64,000 bases of DNA from Chitinophagaceae bacterium (GCA_016786885.1 JAEUVO010000086.1:1-64000); one strand, 5' to 3'. Shown: positions 34,375-44,701, counted from the stretch's first letter. Numbers and translations: made by a program. The notes: generated from the letters alone by a model not told the origin.

Positions 34375-36138
34375 CTAGTTAATAGTTACCGTTTGAGCAT
34401 GTTCATTCAGTGTAATTGTGTAACTACCGGTAACAGTTGGTGTTTTAAAGTTATCACCTCCTTCCCATTTGATCTTTCTTGGAGTTCCGGTAGCCGTACT
34501 TCCTCCGCTGTTATCTTCATAATCGAAGGCGCCCCATGCATTACCTGCAAGGAATTTAATATCCTTACCGGCTATTAAAGTAAGGGTGAGTGTCCACACA
34601 CCATTACCGTTGTAGGTCATTTGCGGGCTGGCACCCGGATCCCATGCATTTACTCCCTGGATACCATCACCAACGACCCTCATTTCTGTAGCCGGAGACA
34701 TTTCATACTTAATATTGTCTACATTTCTGCCATCCCACATTACCCTGTAGCGGCCTGCAGATGCTACATTGGGGAAATTACCACCATTGATTTCCATTGT
34801 GCTTCCGCTACCACCCGCAGCTCCATAGCTTCTTGTATTGGCAACAGTAAGGTCGCCACTATTCCACTGGTTATTATCAATCATTTTCCATCCGTCAACA
34901 GTGAAGTCTGTTAGCCCAACAAATAAATTTGTTGCTGCTGCTCCCAAAGCGTAATTAGGGAAAGAACTTGGGGGATCCCAACCGGCTCCTGTTCCACCTC
35001 CTACAAATCCCATCCGGCCTTCCCTGATATCATATTGTAATCCTGTTCTGTCAATTGAAATTCTGTAATATCCGGCTGTCGCAACGGTGAAGTTTGCACC
35101 ACCAGATGATAATACACCACCGGTTCCGCCATAATTTACATCCCAGGAACGTCCTTGTGTAACTTTAAATTCTGCCCCAGCTGGCAAATAGATGTATATA
35201 TAATACAACTTATTCAGTGCTCCAGCTCTCAGGTCACGAATGAGCTCAGGCGCTGTTCCCGGATCCCAGTTATTACCATTACCTGTTGCAGCCTGATAAC
35301 TACCGGGCAGATAGAAACGAAGGATTGGGACATAACTCTGAATAGTGACATTAACAACATTAGAATAAGAGACAGCACCCTGAGCAGTAGTTGCTTTTAT
35401 TCTGTACTCTACTTTTCCTGTATTGCCGCCAGGAATACCAGAGGTTAAGGCTGTCTCATTCATTTCGCCTTGTGTTAAGGCCTTTGTATAAAGGTTGGTG
35501 CCAACAGGTATTTCAAGTGGAGCTACAAAATTCTTTGTAGCTGAATCATACTGCAGCACATAATTGATATTTCCTGTATAGCCATTGAACGCACCATTCC
35601 AGTTAAAAGTATTTGACAATTGTGTTGAGGTTGCCAATGCGCAGGTTACTGAAGTATTAACAGTAGTCAATACTGCCGGGTCGTTATATGGTGTTACCCT
35701 GACTTTTACAACATTAGAAAGATATCTTTCGTTGTTGTTTCCATAAGAAGAAGTAACTCTTACATCCAGATCATAAGGCACTCCCAGGGAGAATCCATAA
35801 TTCAGCAATATCGCATTCAACTCCTTGCCGGTTAGGCTGGTAGTAAGAGTTCCTGTAACTATCTTGGTCGTTTCTTTAGCAAAATTTCTCCCTGTAGAAT
35901 CTATCTCCAGAATAAATTTATATAAAGAAGTATCCTGCTTATACTCAGGGCTGGTCCATGAGAAATCAATAACAGCAGCAAGTGAATCTGCCGGAGTGGG
36001 AGCTAACGAAGCTTTAGAAGCCGTAAGTACAACTGCTTTGCCATTATCGTAATACGGAAGATCCGCTACTTTTTTACAGGCCGTAACTATAAATACGGTC
36101 GTAACAGCCAGTGTAAGTATTTTAAAAATATTTTTCAT
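34375..36138 (-). CDS. SusE/SusF-like outer-membrane glycan-binding lipoprotein
   Basis: 587 residues with lipobox IVTAC (Cys21). An N-terminal SusE domain with Ig-like strands (about 35-150, SWTSPEYKQDTSLYKF) and a second such domain are followed by two or three SusF-type carbohydrate-binding modules (near 330-587: WDPGTAPELIRDL, GAGWDPPSSFPNYAL, GVNAWDPGASPQMTY). It should bind galactan at the cell surface next to SusCD. It shares its first eight residues (MKNIFKIL) with the neighbouring SusE-like protein, suggesting duplication. Confidence 0.88.
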   Translation of the reverse strand: MKNIFKILTLAVTTVFIVTACKKVADLPYYDNGKAVVLTASKASLAPTPADSLAAVIDFSWTSPEYKQDTSLYKFILEIDSTGRNFAKETTKIVTGTLTTSLTGKELNAILLNYGFSLGVPYDLDVRVTSSYGNNNERYLSNVVKVRVTPYNDPAVLTTVNTSVTCALATSTQLSNTFNWNGAFNGYTGNINYVLQYDSATKNFVAPLEIPVGTNLYTKALTQGEMNETALTSGIPGGNTGKVEYRIKATTAQGAVSYSNVVNVTIQSYVPILRFYLPGSYQAATGNGNNWDPGTAPELIRDLRAGALNKLYYIYIYLPAGAEFKVTQGRSWDVNYGGTGGVLSSGGANFTVATAGYYRISIDRTGLQYDIREGRMGFVGGGTGAGWDPPSSFPNYALGAAATNLFVGLTDFTVDGWKMIDNNQWNSGDLTVANTRSYGAAGGSGSTMEINGGNFPNVASAGRYRVMWDGRNVDNIKYEMSPATEMRVVGDGIQGVNAWDPGASPQMTYNGNGVWTLTLTLIAGKDIKFLAGNAWGAFDYEDNSGGSTATGTPRKIKWEGGDNFKTPTVTGSYTITLNEHAQTVTIN

Positions 36139-36161
36139 TGTATGTTTTTTAAAATCCGCAA

Positions 36162-36989
36162 TTATAGTTTTGTAAAGGTGTATTTACCTGTTTTGAAGCT
36201 TACTACAATCTTGTAGTTACCGGCCAGTGGAGGAGATTTAAAATCATTCCCCCCGGGTTGGAAACTATCCCCGTTAACATTATTTGCTAAACCAGCACCG
36301 GTAAATCCATATTTATTTGACCAGTTACCATACACAGGAACAAAAAGGAATCCAGCATCAGGATTAATTGCCAAGCTGTTAATTTGAAACTCAGAACTGG
36401 ATATTTGTGTAAATTTCTGACTCAACAATTCCGGATCACCTCCACCCATCCAGTTACCTGGTGTGGCAGCCCCTGTTATATATAAATTAGCAGGAACGGG
36501 ATATACAACATCCAGGTAGGGTGTCATTTTTATAGCTATCACATTAGAATACAGTGGCACACTATTATTGACAAGACTTGACTTAATCCTGATTTCAATA
36601 TTGTGAACCACATTTTCGGGAAGATCCATTGCTAAAAGCGCCGTATTGAGATCCCTGACAGTAAATGCAGAAGTCAGTTCTCTTGCAATAGCCTTTTCAT
36701 ATTTTTTTGCACTGCCGAAGTTGGCACCGGCTACATCAAACTGCAATGTATATGTAACATCCTGGGAACTGACCCCTGTTGTAAACTTATAATCAGGATT
36801 AGTCCAGTTGAATATAATTGCAGGATTGTTCTCGTTCACTTTCAGCAGTACCTGGTCAGCTGTTGTCGAGGCTGTTAATACAGGGGCTGTTCCTCCTTCA
36901 AAAAAGATTTTATTTTCATCCTTTTCGCAGGATGAGACGAAGAATCCCAGGAACAGATACCCAAGAAGTATTTTAAAAATATTTTTCAT
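36162..36989 (-). CDS. SusE-like outer-membrane lipoprotein
   Basis: 275 residues with lipobox FVSSC (Cys21). The N-terminal SusE domain (about 35-155, with FNWTNPDYKFTTGVS) is followed by one binding module (from about 165, YITGAATPGNWMGG) ending in GGNDFKSPPLAGNYKIVV. It is a shorter relative of the following gene and sits between susD and it. It is expected to help glycan capture at the surface. Confidence 0.85.
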   Translation of the reverse strand: MKNIFKILLGYLFLGFFVSSCEKDENKIFFEGGTAPVLTASTTADQVLLKVNENNPAIIFNWTNPDYKFTTGVSSQDVTYTLQFDVAGANFGSAKKYEKAIARELTSAFTVRDLNTALLAMDLPENVVHNIEIRIKSSLVNNSVPLYSNVIAIKMTPYLDVVYPVPANLYITGAATPGNWMGGGDPELLSQKFTQISSSEFQINSLAINPDAGFLFVPVYGNWSNKYGFTGAGLANNVNGDSFQPGGNDFKSPPLAGNYKIVVSFKTGKYTFTKL

Positions 36990-37016
36990 AATTTAATCGG
37001 TTTATGTTGTATTAAA

Positions 37017-38624
37017 TTAATAACCGGTGTTTTGTGTCAGGTTAGGGTTAGAAGTGATATTACTGGCAGGTACCGGGAAAATATTATACTTACCGTCAAC
37101 AGCAGTACCCGATGCTACTCCGCCTTTCCATGGCCACAAATAAGTGCCTGTAGTAAGAAGACCGTAACGGATCAAATCAGTCCGGCGATGTCCTTCCCAA
37201 TAAAGTTCCCTGGCCCTTTCATCCAAAATAAATGGCAGTGTTAATTGGGCACTGGTGATATTCCCTGAAGTATTGCCGTAAGCTCTTTCTCTTATCAGGT
37301 TAATGTAATTAACGGCATTAGCCACAGAACCACCTGTTCCGCCACGAAGAACGGCTTCGGCATAGATCAGATATATTTCTGACAACCGAAATATAGGAAA
37401 ATCAACATCAGAAAAGTCCCTGTTCGGATCTGAGGTAGGGCCACCATCTGAACGAATGTTTCTGTATTTTCTTACATGGAGTCCGTTTGAGAAATTGCTT
37501 ATATCATCTATTACTATCTGTGCAGGGCTTGTACCAAAATTAGATGTAGTAAACAAGGCTCTTTTATCCGTAGCACCAGTCAGATCAGAAAATTTATCAG
37601 CCAACCCTTTTGTTGCCCTGTAACCATACCAACCTCCGCCTACACCAAAATCATTATGGTCATCACCCGCTGCGCAATGCACAAAGAATGTGGTATTTCC
37701 ATAAGAGCTTGTACGAAGACCATCACAGTTTACAGCATAAATGATCTCGTTAGTACGTTTATCATTATCGGCCATAAATAGCTGCGCATAATCATTGTGT
37801 AATGTATATCCGCCACCAATCACTTTACTGGCATAAGTAATAGCTTCAGTATATTTCGAAGCGCCAATATAAGTTTGCGCATTCAGGTACATCCTGGCAA
37901 GCAAAGCCCAACAAGCACCCTGGTCTACCCGGCCATATTCAATTGTTTTTACAGTCTTTAGTTGAGATTCTATTGCCAACAGTTCGCTCTCAATATATGC
38001 AAACAGGTCTTGCTTTGATTTTTCAGCAGGAAGTGAAGTTCCTACTATGTTTGTTTCATCAATAAATGTCGATTTCCCAAAAATATCCATCATAGCCCAA
38101 TAGTTGAAAGCCCTTAGGAAACGGACTTCTGCCCTTGAAGCTTTGATAGCATCTGCATCAGCACCGCTTATTCCCCTTGATGATAATTTATCATCTGTTG
38201 ATTCACGCAAATACTCGTTTGCCACCATTATATTATAAATAGGTCTCGCATACATTCCTTTCAGAAATGGATCGCCACTGGACCATCTCAGGTTATGAAA
38301 ATCTTTGATAGTCTGGTCATTCCAGGCCACCACTGCTTCATCAGTAGGCAATTCCTGGCAGTTAAAGAAACCACGGATAAAAGGTGATTGTGAACCTTCA
38401 TCCAGCCCTTGTATATCAGAGTTTCCCGCAGGTCCTGTATTACCAGTAGTTGCTAATCCTCCATATACTTTAGCTAATACGGAACGATAGCCGGCAGCAT
38501 TTGCATAAGCCGTTTCTGAAGTGAACTCGTTTTGAGGAAACAAATCCAGTTTTTTTGAACAGGACGTTAACGAAACAATCGCCGCCCCTGTTATTAATGT
38601 TTTTATTATTGATATATGTCTCAT
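37017..38624 (-). CDS. susD: SusD/RagB-family glycan-binding lipoprotein
   Basis: 535 residues with lipobox SLTSC (Cys22) followed by KKLDLFPQNEF, the usual SusD start. TPR-like helices run through the body (EVRFLRAFNYWAMMDIFG; ALLARMYLNAQTYIG) and the SusD C-terminal region contains FILDERARELYWEGHRRTDLIRYG. It forms the lid on the SusC transporter. It starts 19 bases after the susC stop and belongs to the galactan locus by context. Confidence 0.95.
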   Translation of the reverse strand: MRHISIIKTLITGAAIVSLTSCSKKLDLFPQNEFTSETAYANAAGYRSVLAKVYGGLATTGNTGPAGNSDIQGLDEGSQSPFIRGFFNCQELPTDEAVVAWNDQTIKDFHNLRWSSGDPFLKGMYARPIYNIMVANEYLRESTDDKLSSRGISGADADAIKASRAEVRFLRAFNYWAMMDIFGKSTFIDETNIVGTSLPAEKSKQDLFAYIESELLAIESQLKTVKTIEYGRVDQGACWALLARMYLNAQTYIGASKYTEAITYASKVIGGGYTLHNDYAQLFMADNDKRTNEIIYAVNCDGLRTSSYGNTTFFVHCAAGDDHNDFGVGGGWYGYRATKGLADKFSDLTGATDKRALFTTSNFGTSPAQIVIDDISNFSNGLHVRKYRNIRSDGGPTSDPNRDFSDVDFPIFRLSEIYLIYAEAVLRGGTGGSVANAVNYINLIRERAYGNTSGNITSAQLTLPFILDERARELYWEGHRRTDLIRYGLLTTGTYLWPWKGGVASGTAVDGKYNIFPVPASNITSNPNLTQNTGY

Positions 38625-38643
38625 AACTCAATACTTTTTACGA

Positions 38644-41600
38644 TTAAAAATCAAAATTGAATCCAAGTGAGAAAATACGGGGTCTTGGATAAATATTATT
38701 ATCAACACCACCATCACCTGCATTCTCAGGATCAAGTCCTTTGTATTTTGAAATAACAAATACATTCTGAATGCTTGCCGCAACTCTGAGAGAAGCTTTA
38801 TCATTAAACACCTTGCCTACATTATATCCCAGATTAATATTGTCCAGGCGGAAGAAAGAAGCATTCTCAATATAATAATCAGACAAATACTGGTTATTAA
38901 CAAAACGGGTATTCAGATAATCTACTGAAGCATTCCCGATAAAATTGATCGGATTTTTAATAGACCTGAGCACACCATTATTAGAGAAGAAATTATTATA
39001 CAGATAGTTGCCAAATGAGCCATGGCCTGCGAGACCCAGGCTGAAATTTTTGTAAGTAACCTGTGTGTTGAGGCCGAGCAAAACATCGGCAGCAGGTTTT
39101 TTATACATATACCTGTCATCATCATTTATGATACCATCACGGTTAATATCCTCATATAAACCTTCGATAGGTTTATTATTATTATCATATATCTGTTTGT
39201 ACACCAGGTAAGTGAATGGTGTATTATTAACGGCATGTATTCCTACAAAGTTGCCTGTACCCCCTGAAATACCACTCACCTGCTGTCCTTTAAAATTAGG
39301 ATCAGGATTTTTCAGCAGATTAGTAATCTCAGCTTCATTATAGGTATAATTAATCCCCAGGTCCCAGGTCAGGTTGTCTGTTTTCACTGGTGTAGTATTC
39401 AGATTAATTTCCACCCCTTTGCTTATTACGTTACCAACATTAGTGGTGATACGGTTTACAAAGTTGGCGCCAGCGGGTACATCCACATCTGCCAGCAAGT
39501 CTTTAGTTTTTCTGTAGTAATAATCAACTGAGCCTGTTATTCTACTCTTCAGAAAACCGAAATCCAGGCCAACGTTAGAAGTTGTTGTGGTTTCCCATTT
39601 TAGATTAGGATCATATCCTTCAGGTCTCAAATAACTTACGAAGCTATTACCAAACTGGTATTGAGCTGTATTGGTACCAAGAGAATATCTTGGCAAGTAT
39701 GAGTAATACCCAATTCCATCCTGTTGACCGGTTTCTCCCCATCCAAGGCGAAGTTTTAATTCAGTCAGCACATTTACACTTTTGAAAAATTCATCTTTAA
39801 GCTTCCAAGCAAGTGCTACAGCAGGGAAGTAGCCCACCCTGTCATTAGGATTAAGTTTTGAACTCGCATCACTCCTGATAGAAGCAGTAATGAGGTATTT
39901 ATTCATGATTGAAAAGTTGACCCTTGCCAGGTATGATTCTAATCGGAACCTTGGGTTGTCATCAGGAAATGTTGGTTCAGATCCCTGGATAGTATCTTTT
40001 TTGGCAGGATTATTTGGGTCAGCAATAGCCCTGTAACTAAATGATGGGTAGTTGTACACCTTCGTTAAAAAATCCTGGTAACTATGACCTACCAATACAT
40101 CAATCTTACTGTTGATACTTTTGATATCCTTTTCATAAAACAAAAAGATATCAGCCAATGTATTTACCTTTTTCTGTTCGTAGAATGTTTTTCTTCCTCC
40201 AGTTTTGTAGACAGTAGCAGAAACCGAGTCAATATTATCATTACCACTACCGCTTAAATAATCAAGACCAAGGTTCACTTTAATATGCAGATCAGGGAAG
40301 AAATGCAGTTTATAATCCAGGTCCACATTACCAATAACACGACCAACTTTGGATGTATTATCCCTGAGATTCAAAAGAGCCATTGGGTTTCTGGTAGACA
40401 AATCGATTGGCAGGTTATTCGCCTGCAACCATTCGTAATATCCACCCCATTCTTTATTACCTGACATAACCGGTTTGGTAGGATCAAAGGCAATGGAAGA
40501 ACCTATTGCTCCTTCATTAGCAAATGTGTTTTTTGTCTGGCTGGCTTTAACGGAAAAATTAACTGCTAAATGATTTTCGAAAAGCTTTGGTGACAGATTC
40601 AGCGCAGTTGAAAAACGATTGAAATTATTTGTTCTCAGTACACCATTCTGGTTCAAATAACCTAAAGAAGCTCTGAAGGGAACATTGCCCAGTCCACCAC
40701 TTACGCTGATGGTATTGTCAAAACCAAAAGCTGATTGGTAGATCTCATCCTGCCAGTTAGTATTGGAAGTTCCGAGAATATCTTTATATGTATTATTACC
40801 TGTTTCAGCAGCATCGGTATTTATAATATCAGTTACCTGGCTGGCTGTAAGCACCTCTACTGTTTTACCAACTGTTCCAACAGAAAAAAGATTGTTATAA
40901 TTGAATCTCAATTTCCCCTTAACTCCTTTTTTAGTTGTTATAATCAAGACTCCATTAGAAGCCCTTGAACCGTATAAGGCAGTAGCAGAGGCATCCTTTA
41001 ACACTGAGATAGATTCAATGTCATTGGGATTGATAGAGTTCAGCACATTGGCAGAACCTGGAATCCCATTTCCTTCCACCGGCACACCATCGATAACGAT
41101 CAACGGATCGTTACTGGCGTTAAGTGAAGCGCCGCCGCGAATACGTATACGGCTTCCACCACCTGCAGAACCACCCCCCGTCGTAATCTGCAAGCCGGCT
41201 ACTTTACCCTGCAGCAATTGTTCCGGCGAATTAATATTTCCTTTTTGGAAATCTTTCGCAGAAACTGAAGTAACAGAACCCGTCAGGTCACTTTTTCTTC
41301 GGGTTCCATAAGATACTACCACTACTTCGCCCATTGAAGTATTAGTAACAACTAATGCCACTTCTATAGAATTTTTCCCTTCGATCGATACTTCTTGTGT
41401 GGCAAAGCCAACAGAAGATATCACAAGAGCATTTACTGAAGCAGATACTGAGAGGCTGAATTTTCCGTCTGCATCTGTTTGAGCACCACTACGACTGCCT
41501 TTCGCAGCTACAGTAGCCCCCTGCAACGGAGAACCATCTTTTGAATCAGTAACTTTTCCTGTAATCACTCTGTCTTGCGCAAAGGAGATTTGCGTTACAA

Positions 41601-41649
41601 AAGCCAGTACTATAAGACTGGCTGTCTTAAAGAGTTGTTTCGGCAACAT
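38644..41649 (-). CDS. susC: SusC/RagA-family TonB-dependent outer-membrane transporter
   Basis: 1001 residues with a signal peptide (1-24, ending QISFAQ). After it come a carboxypeptidase-like Ig domain (about 26-110), the EVVVVSYGTRRKSDLTG segment that opens the SusC plug, the plug itself with IRIRGGASLNASNDPLIVIDG, and a 22-strand barrel ending in FSLGFNFDF. It imports galactan oligomers using TonB energy. The ATG at 41649 is chosen over a TTG two codons upstream. It is the first gene of the galactan operon, divergent from GH65. Confidence 0.95.
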   Translation of the reverse strand: MLPKQLFKTASLIVLAFVTQISFAQDRVITGKVTDSKDGSPLQGATVAAKGSRSGAQTDADGKFSLSVSASVNALVISSVGFATQEVSIEGKNSIEVALVVTNTSMGEVVVVSYGTRRKSDLTGSVTSVSAKDFQKGNINSPEQLLQGKVAGLQITTGGGSAGGGSRIRIRGGASLNASNDPLIVIDGVPVEGNGIPGSANVLNSINPNDIESISVLKDASATALYGSRASNGVLIITTKKGVKGKLRFNYNNLFSVGTVGKTVEVLTASQVTDIINTDAAETGNNTYKDILGTSNTNWQDEIYQSAFGFDNTISVSGGLGNVPFRASLGYLNQNGVLRTNNFNRFSTALNLSPKLFENHLAVNFSVKASQTKNTFANEGAIGSSIAFDPTKPVMSGNKEWGGYYEWLQANNLPIDLSTRNPMALLNLRDNTSKVGRVIGNVDLDYKLHFFPDLHIKVNLGLDYLSGSGNDNIDSVSATVYKTGGRKTFYEQKKVNTLADIFLFYEKDIKSINSKIDVLVGHSYQDFLTKVYNYPSFSYRAIADPNNPAKKDTIQGSEPTFPDDNPRFRLESYLARVNFSIMNKYLITASIRSDASSKLNPNDRVGYFPAVALAWKLKDEFFKSVNVLTELKLRLGWGETGQQDGIGYYSYLPRYSLGTNTAQYQFGNSFVSYLRPEGYDPNLKWETTTTSNVGLDFGFLKSRITGSVDYYYRKTKDLLADVDVPAGANFVNRITTNVGNVISKGVEINLNTTPVKTDNLTWDLGINYTYNEAEITNLLKNPDPNFKGQQVSGISGGTGNFVGIHAVNNTPFTYLVYKQIYDNNNKPIEGLYEDINRDGIINDDDRYMYKKPAADVLLGLNTQVTYKNFSLGLAGHGSFGNYLYNNFFSNNGVLRSIKNPINFIGNASVDYLNTRFVNNQYLSDYYIENASFFRLDNINLGYNVGKVFNDKASLRVAASIQNVFVISKYKGLDPENAGDGGVDNNIYPRPRIFSLGFNFDF

Positions 41650-42037
41650 AAGCAATCATTAAAATTTTAGCAATCTGATTTCAAATACACAATATCATGT
41701 ATCAAGGACACATTGAAATGTGTATTAAACACACAATATTATGATAATTTTTAAGTTTGCAAAAATTAATTTTTAACAATTAATAAAAATATTGCTCGTT
41801 CTAAGATTTTGCGATAATTTGTTTAAGGCTTCAACTGATTGATTATTAATCATTAAATAAAGTGTCGATATTAGTTTAGCAGCAATGGGCAAAAATGAAG
41901 TTGACGAAAATCAGTCATCAAAGTGCCTCTATGTTATACTCCCATTTGATTTTCTTCTTTTCCACCGAAAACGTTTCCGGTCATTCATTAGCAAGAGCAG
42001 TAATGGCAGAGTCACTAAATTTCCTAAAACTTATTGT
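41650..42037. promoter_or_regulatory. Divergent control region between susC and GH65
   Basis: This 388-base region lacks a convincing gene. It holds a direct repeat ACACAATAT(C/T)ATG at 41687-41699 and 41731-41743 (44 bases apart). Between the copies lies a perfect inverted repeat ACACAT-TGAA-ATGTGT (41708-41723), overlapped by TGTGT-ATTAA-ACACA (41719-41733). Nearer GH65 is a LacI-like palindrome at 41965. I found no exact TAnnTTTG for either gene. Confidence 0.5.
41965..41980. promoter_or_regulatory. Candidate LacI-type operator before GH65
   Basis: CCGAAAACGTTTCCGG is palindromic at 14 of 16 positions around a perfect AAACGTTT, the form of LacI-family operators. It lies 57 bases before the GH65 start. 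Twelve of its bases (AAACGTTTCCGG) recur before GH97. Confidence 0.5.
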
Positions 42038-44074
42038 ATGATTCGAGGATTGCTTGTGCTTACCAGTTTTATCTTATTTCTGTTTACTGATGTTTTTGCT
42101 CAACCCGATCCTTGGAAAATAAATTCTGGAAAAATCGATCCTTCGAATTATTATGGAATTACAGTTGCCAATGGCATGCTCGGAATTATATCTGCCCCGG
42201 AACCTTTTAAAGTTAAAGATGTGGTACTGGCCGGTGCATATGATCTGTATGGCCGGGGAAGGGTGAGTAATTTTCTGCGCAGCTTCAATTTATTAAACAT
42301 GAGGCTGGAAATTGATGGAAAAAATATTGGCAGTAATGAAGCGACAAACCTGAAACAGGAATTGGATATGAAAAAAGCTTCATTCACCTCTACATTCGAG
42401 TATGGTGATAAAGCAACTGTTAGTTATACTTATTACTCTCTCCGGCATTTACCTTATACCGTATTGATGGATGTATCTGTAATTGCAAAAAAGGATATTA
42501 CTATTAGCAGCGCCAGTGTAATGGAAGCACCCGATGCATTAAAAGATGTGCAGAATTACTACAATGAAATTGACAGACCACATGTTACCATTGGTTTACT
42601 TACCTCATCTGCCAAAAGCCCGACAGGTAAACTACTAATGTGTGCCAGTAATACTTTTTTGTTCAGTGAAAAACATGGCGCAGAACCCAGGGTGATCCAC
42701 GAAATGTGGGATAACAATATGCACCTTATGAAATTTTACAAAAAGATAAAGGCCGGTGAGATGTATCAATTTTCTATTACCGGTTCCTCTATTACTTCTG
42801 CTCATCACGATGATCCGCTGAATGAAGCAGAAAGAGCGACTATTTTCGCCAAATTGGAAGGAAGAGACAGGTTATTGCAGTTTCACCACAAAGCATGGGA
42901 AGAATTATGGAAGAGTGACATAACGATTGAAGGTGATCCACAGGCACAGCAGGATATACACAGCATGCTTTATCATTTGTATTCTTTTACCAGGGAAGGT
43001 ACTTCCCTATCTCCATCACCAATGGGATTAAGCGGTCTTGGCTACAATGGTCATGTGTTTTGGGATACTGAACTGTGGATGTATCCGGCAATGCTGGTTT
43101 TGCATCCTGAACTTGCCAAAAGTATGATAGAGTATCGTTTTCAGCGGCTTGATGCGGCCAAACGCAATGCCTTCAGTAAAGGATATAAAGGTGCCATGTA
43201 TCCATGGGAAAGTGCCGACAGCGGGGTGGAGGAAACACCGGTATGGGCATTGAGCGGCCCCTTTGAACATCACATTACAGCCTGTATTGGTATAGCTGCC
43301 TGGAATTATTATTGTGTAACACAAGATAAAAACTGGTTAAAGGAAAAGGGCTGGCCCATATTATCTGCCACAGCAGATTTCTGGGCCAGTCGGGTTGAAA
43401 GGAATGGTTCCGGTCAATATGACATTAAGAATGTGGTAGCAGCCGATGAATGGGCTGAAAATGTAGATAATAATGCCTTTACCAATGCTGCTGCAAAAGC
43501 CAACTTGCAATTTGCTACTGAAGCTGCCAAAATTTTGGGTATTGTACCAACTGCTGACTGGATGCATGTAGCTGATAATATACCAATCCTTAAATTTCCT
43601 GATGGCATAACAAGAGAACATGCTACTTATAATGGTGAAGGTATTAAGCAAGCTGATGTAAACCTGCTAGCCTATCCTTTAAAAGAAATTACCGATCATA
43701 AAATTATCCGCAAAGACCTGGAATATTATGAAACAAGAGTACCCAATGAAGGTACTCCTGCTATGACACAAGCTGTGTTTACGACACTTTATGCCCGCCT
43801 TGGCAATGCAGACAAAGCATATCACTGGTTTAAAGACGCCTATCTGCCAAATCTAAATCCGCCATTCCGGGTAATAGCAGAAACCAAAGGGGGAACTAAT
43901 CCTTATTTTGCCACTGGTGCGGGAGGTGTTCTCCAAAGCGTTTTAATGGGCTTTGGCGGAATCGAGATCACACCAAAAGGGCTTATTCAGGTCAAATCGG
44001 TATTGCCAAAGCACTGGAAGAGTTTAACCATTACTGGTGCTGGCCCGGAAAAAAAGACATATATTGTGAATTAA
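42038..44074 (+). CDS. Secreted GH65 alpha-glucoside hydrolase
   Basis: 678 residues with a signal peptide (1-22, ending DVFAQ). The ATG at 42038 is chosen because the longer frame from 41885 would bury the signal peptide behind 51 residues. GH65 features include GHVFWDTELWMYP and ADEWAENVDNNAFTN with the likely general acid Glu471. Glu615 (VIAETKGGTNPYF) is the likely base. From memory, kojibiose hydrolase of Flavobacterium johnsoniae uses Glu472 and Glu616, an offset of one at both sites, so this is more likely a hydrolase than a phosphorylase. The exact sugar linkage is unproven. It is divergent from susC. Confidence 0.88.
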   Translation: MIRGLLVLTSFILFLFTDVFAQPDPWKINSGKIDPSNYYGITVANGMLGIISAPEPFKVKDVVLAGAYDLYGRGRVSNFLRSFNLLNMRLEIDGKNIGSNEATNLKQELDMKKASFTSTFEYGDKATVSYTYYSLRHLPYTVLMDVSVIAKKDITISSASVMEAPDALKDVQNYYNEIDRPHVTIGLLTSSAKSPTGKLLMCASNTFLFSEKHGAEPRVIHEMWDNNMHLMKFYKKIKAGEMYQFSITGSSITSAHHDDPLNEAERATIFAKLEGRDRLLQFHHKAWEELWKSDITIEGDPQAQQDIHSMLYHLYSFTREGTSLSPSPMGLSGLGYNGHVFWDTELWMYPAMLVLHPELAKSMIEYRFQRLDAAKRNAFSKGYKGAMYPWESADSGVEETPVWALSGPFEHHITACIGIAAWNYYCVTQDKNWLKEKGWPILSATADFWASRVERNGSGQYDIKNVVAADEWAENVDNNAFTNAAAKANLQFATEAAKILGIVPTADWMHVADNIPILKFPDGITREHATYNGEGIKQADVNLLAYPLKEITDHKIIRKDLEYYETRVPNEGTPAMTQAVFTTLYARLGNADKAYHWFKDAYLPNLNPPFRVIAETKGGTNPYFATGAGGVLQSVLMGFGGIEITPKGLIQVKSVLPKHWKSLTITGAGPEKKTYIVN

Positions 44075-44095
44075 TTCAATCTGACGATTGCTGTT

Positions 44096-44650
44096 TTGAG
44101 AAAGATAATTGCTATATTTTTTTTCTTCATACTCCTTTTCAACATTGGAGGATACAATTTCGCCATATCCGTTCTTGAAAAAAAAGCTGACAGAAGTCTT
44201 GAGGCATTACTTGATGATGAAATATATAATGAGGCAGATCTTGTTGAAATCAGCGTTTCATTGAATATGCCTTATCAGCAACGCTTCACTGAATATGAAA
44301 GGCATTATGGAAACATTGAGATAGACGGTGTTTCATACACTTATGTAAAAAAGAAAATACAGGGTGATGTAGTAATTTTCAAATGTATCCCTAATCAATC
44401 CCGTCAATTGCTCAAAGACATGCGGTATGATATTACAAGGGCTAATAGTGCGGCAGATATGAATGAGCAGGGTACTCAAAAACAACAGCAAACCTCATTT
44501 GCCAAGAATTCGCTTAGTGAATATGAGGATCAGTCAGCCCTTTTATCCTTAAATAAATACAAAGACAATTCATTGTCTTATAGTGCAACTTATAACTTCT
44601 TCCTGCCTGTATTGAATACAGCTGTTCCGCATCAGCCGCCTGAGTGCTGA
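44096..44650 (+). CDS. Hypothetical exported protein at the head of the haloperoxidase operon
   Basis: 184 residues, not recognised. A hydrophobic N-terminal segment (about 3-24) predicts a signal or anchor; the rest is soluble, ending in a PHQPPEC tail. The only plausible start is the TTG at 44096, because a stop lies in frame 24 bases upstream and the first ATG is far inside, which lowers confidence in the exact start. It lies 21 bases after GH65 and 51 bases before the first haloperoxidase-like gene, so it may belong to either unit. Confidence 0.6.
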   Translation: MRKIIAIFFFFILLFNIGGYNFAISVLEKKADRSLEALLDDEIYNEADLVEISVSLNMPYQQRFTEYERHYGNIEIDGVSYTYVKKKIQGDVVIFKCIPNQSRQLLKDMRYDITRANSAADMNEQGTQKQQQTSFAKNSLSEYEDQSALLSLNKYKDNSLSYSATYNFFLPVLNTAVPHQPPEC

Positions 44651-44701
44651 TTGTCTTTTTAGTTTACCTGATTCCATTTTTTATTTATTAAACGATTTTT
44701 T

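Noticed and set aside
41885..42037. Longer N terminus for GH65
   Set aside because: It would place 51 residues ahead of a clear signal peptide and overlap the LacI-like palindrome; the ATG at 42038 fits better.
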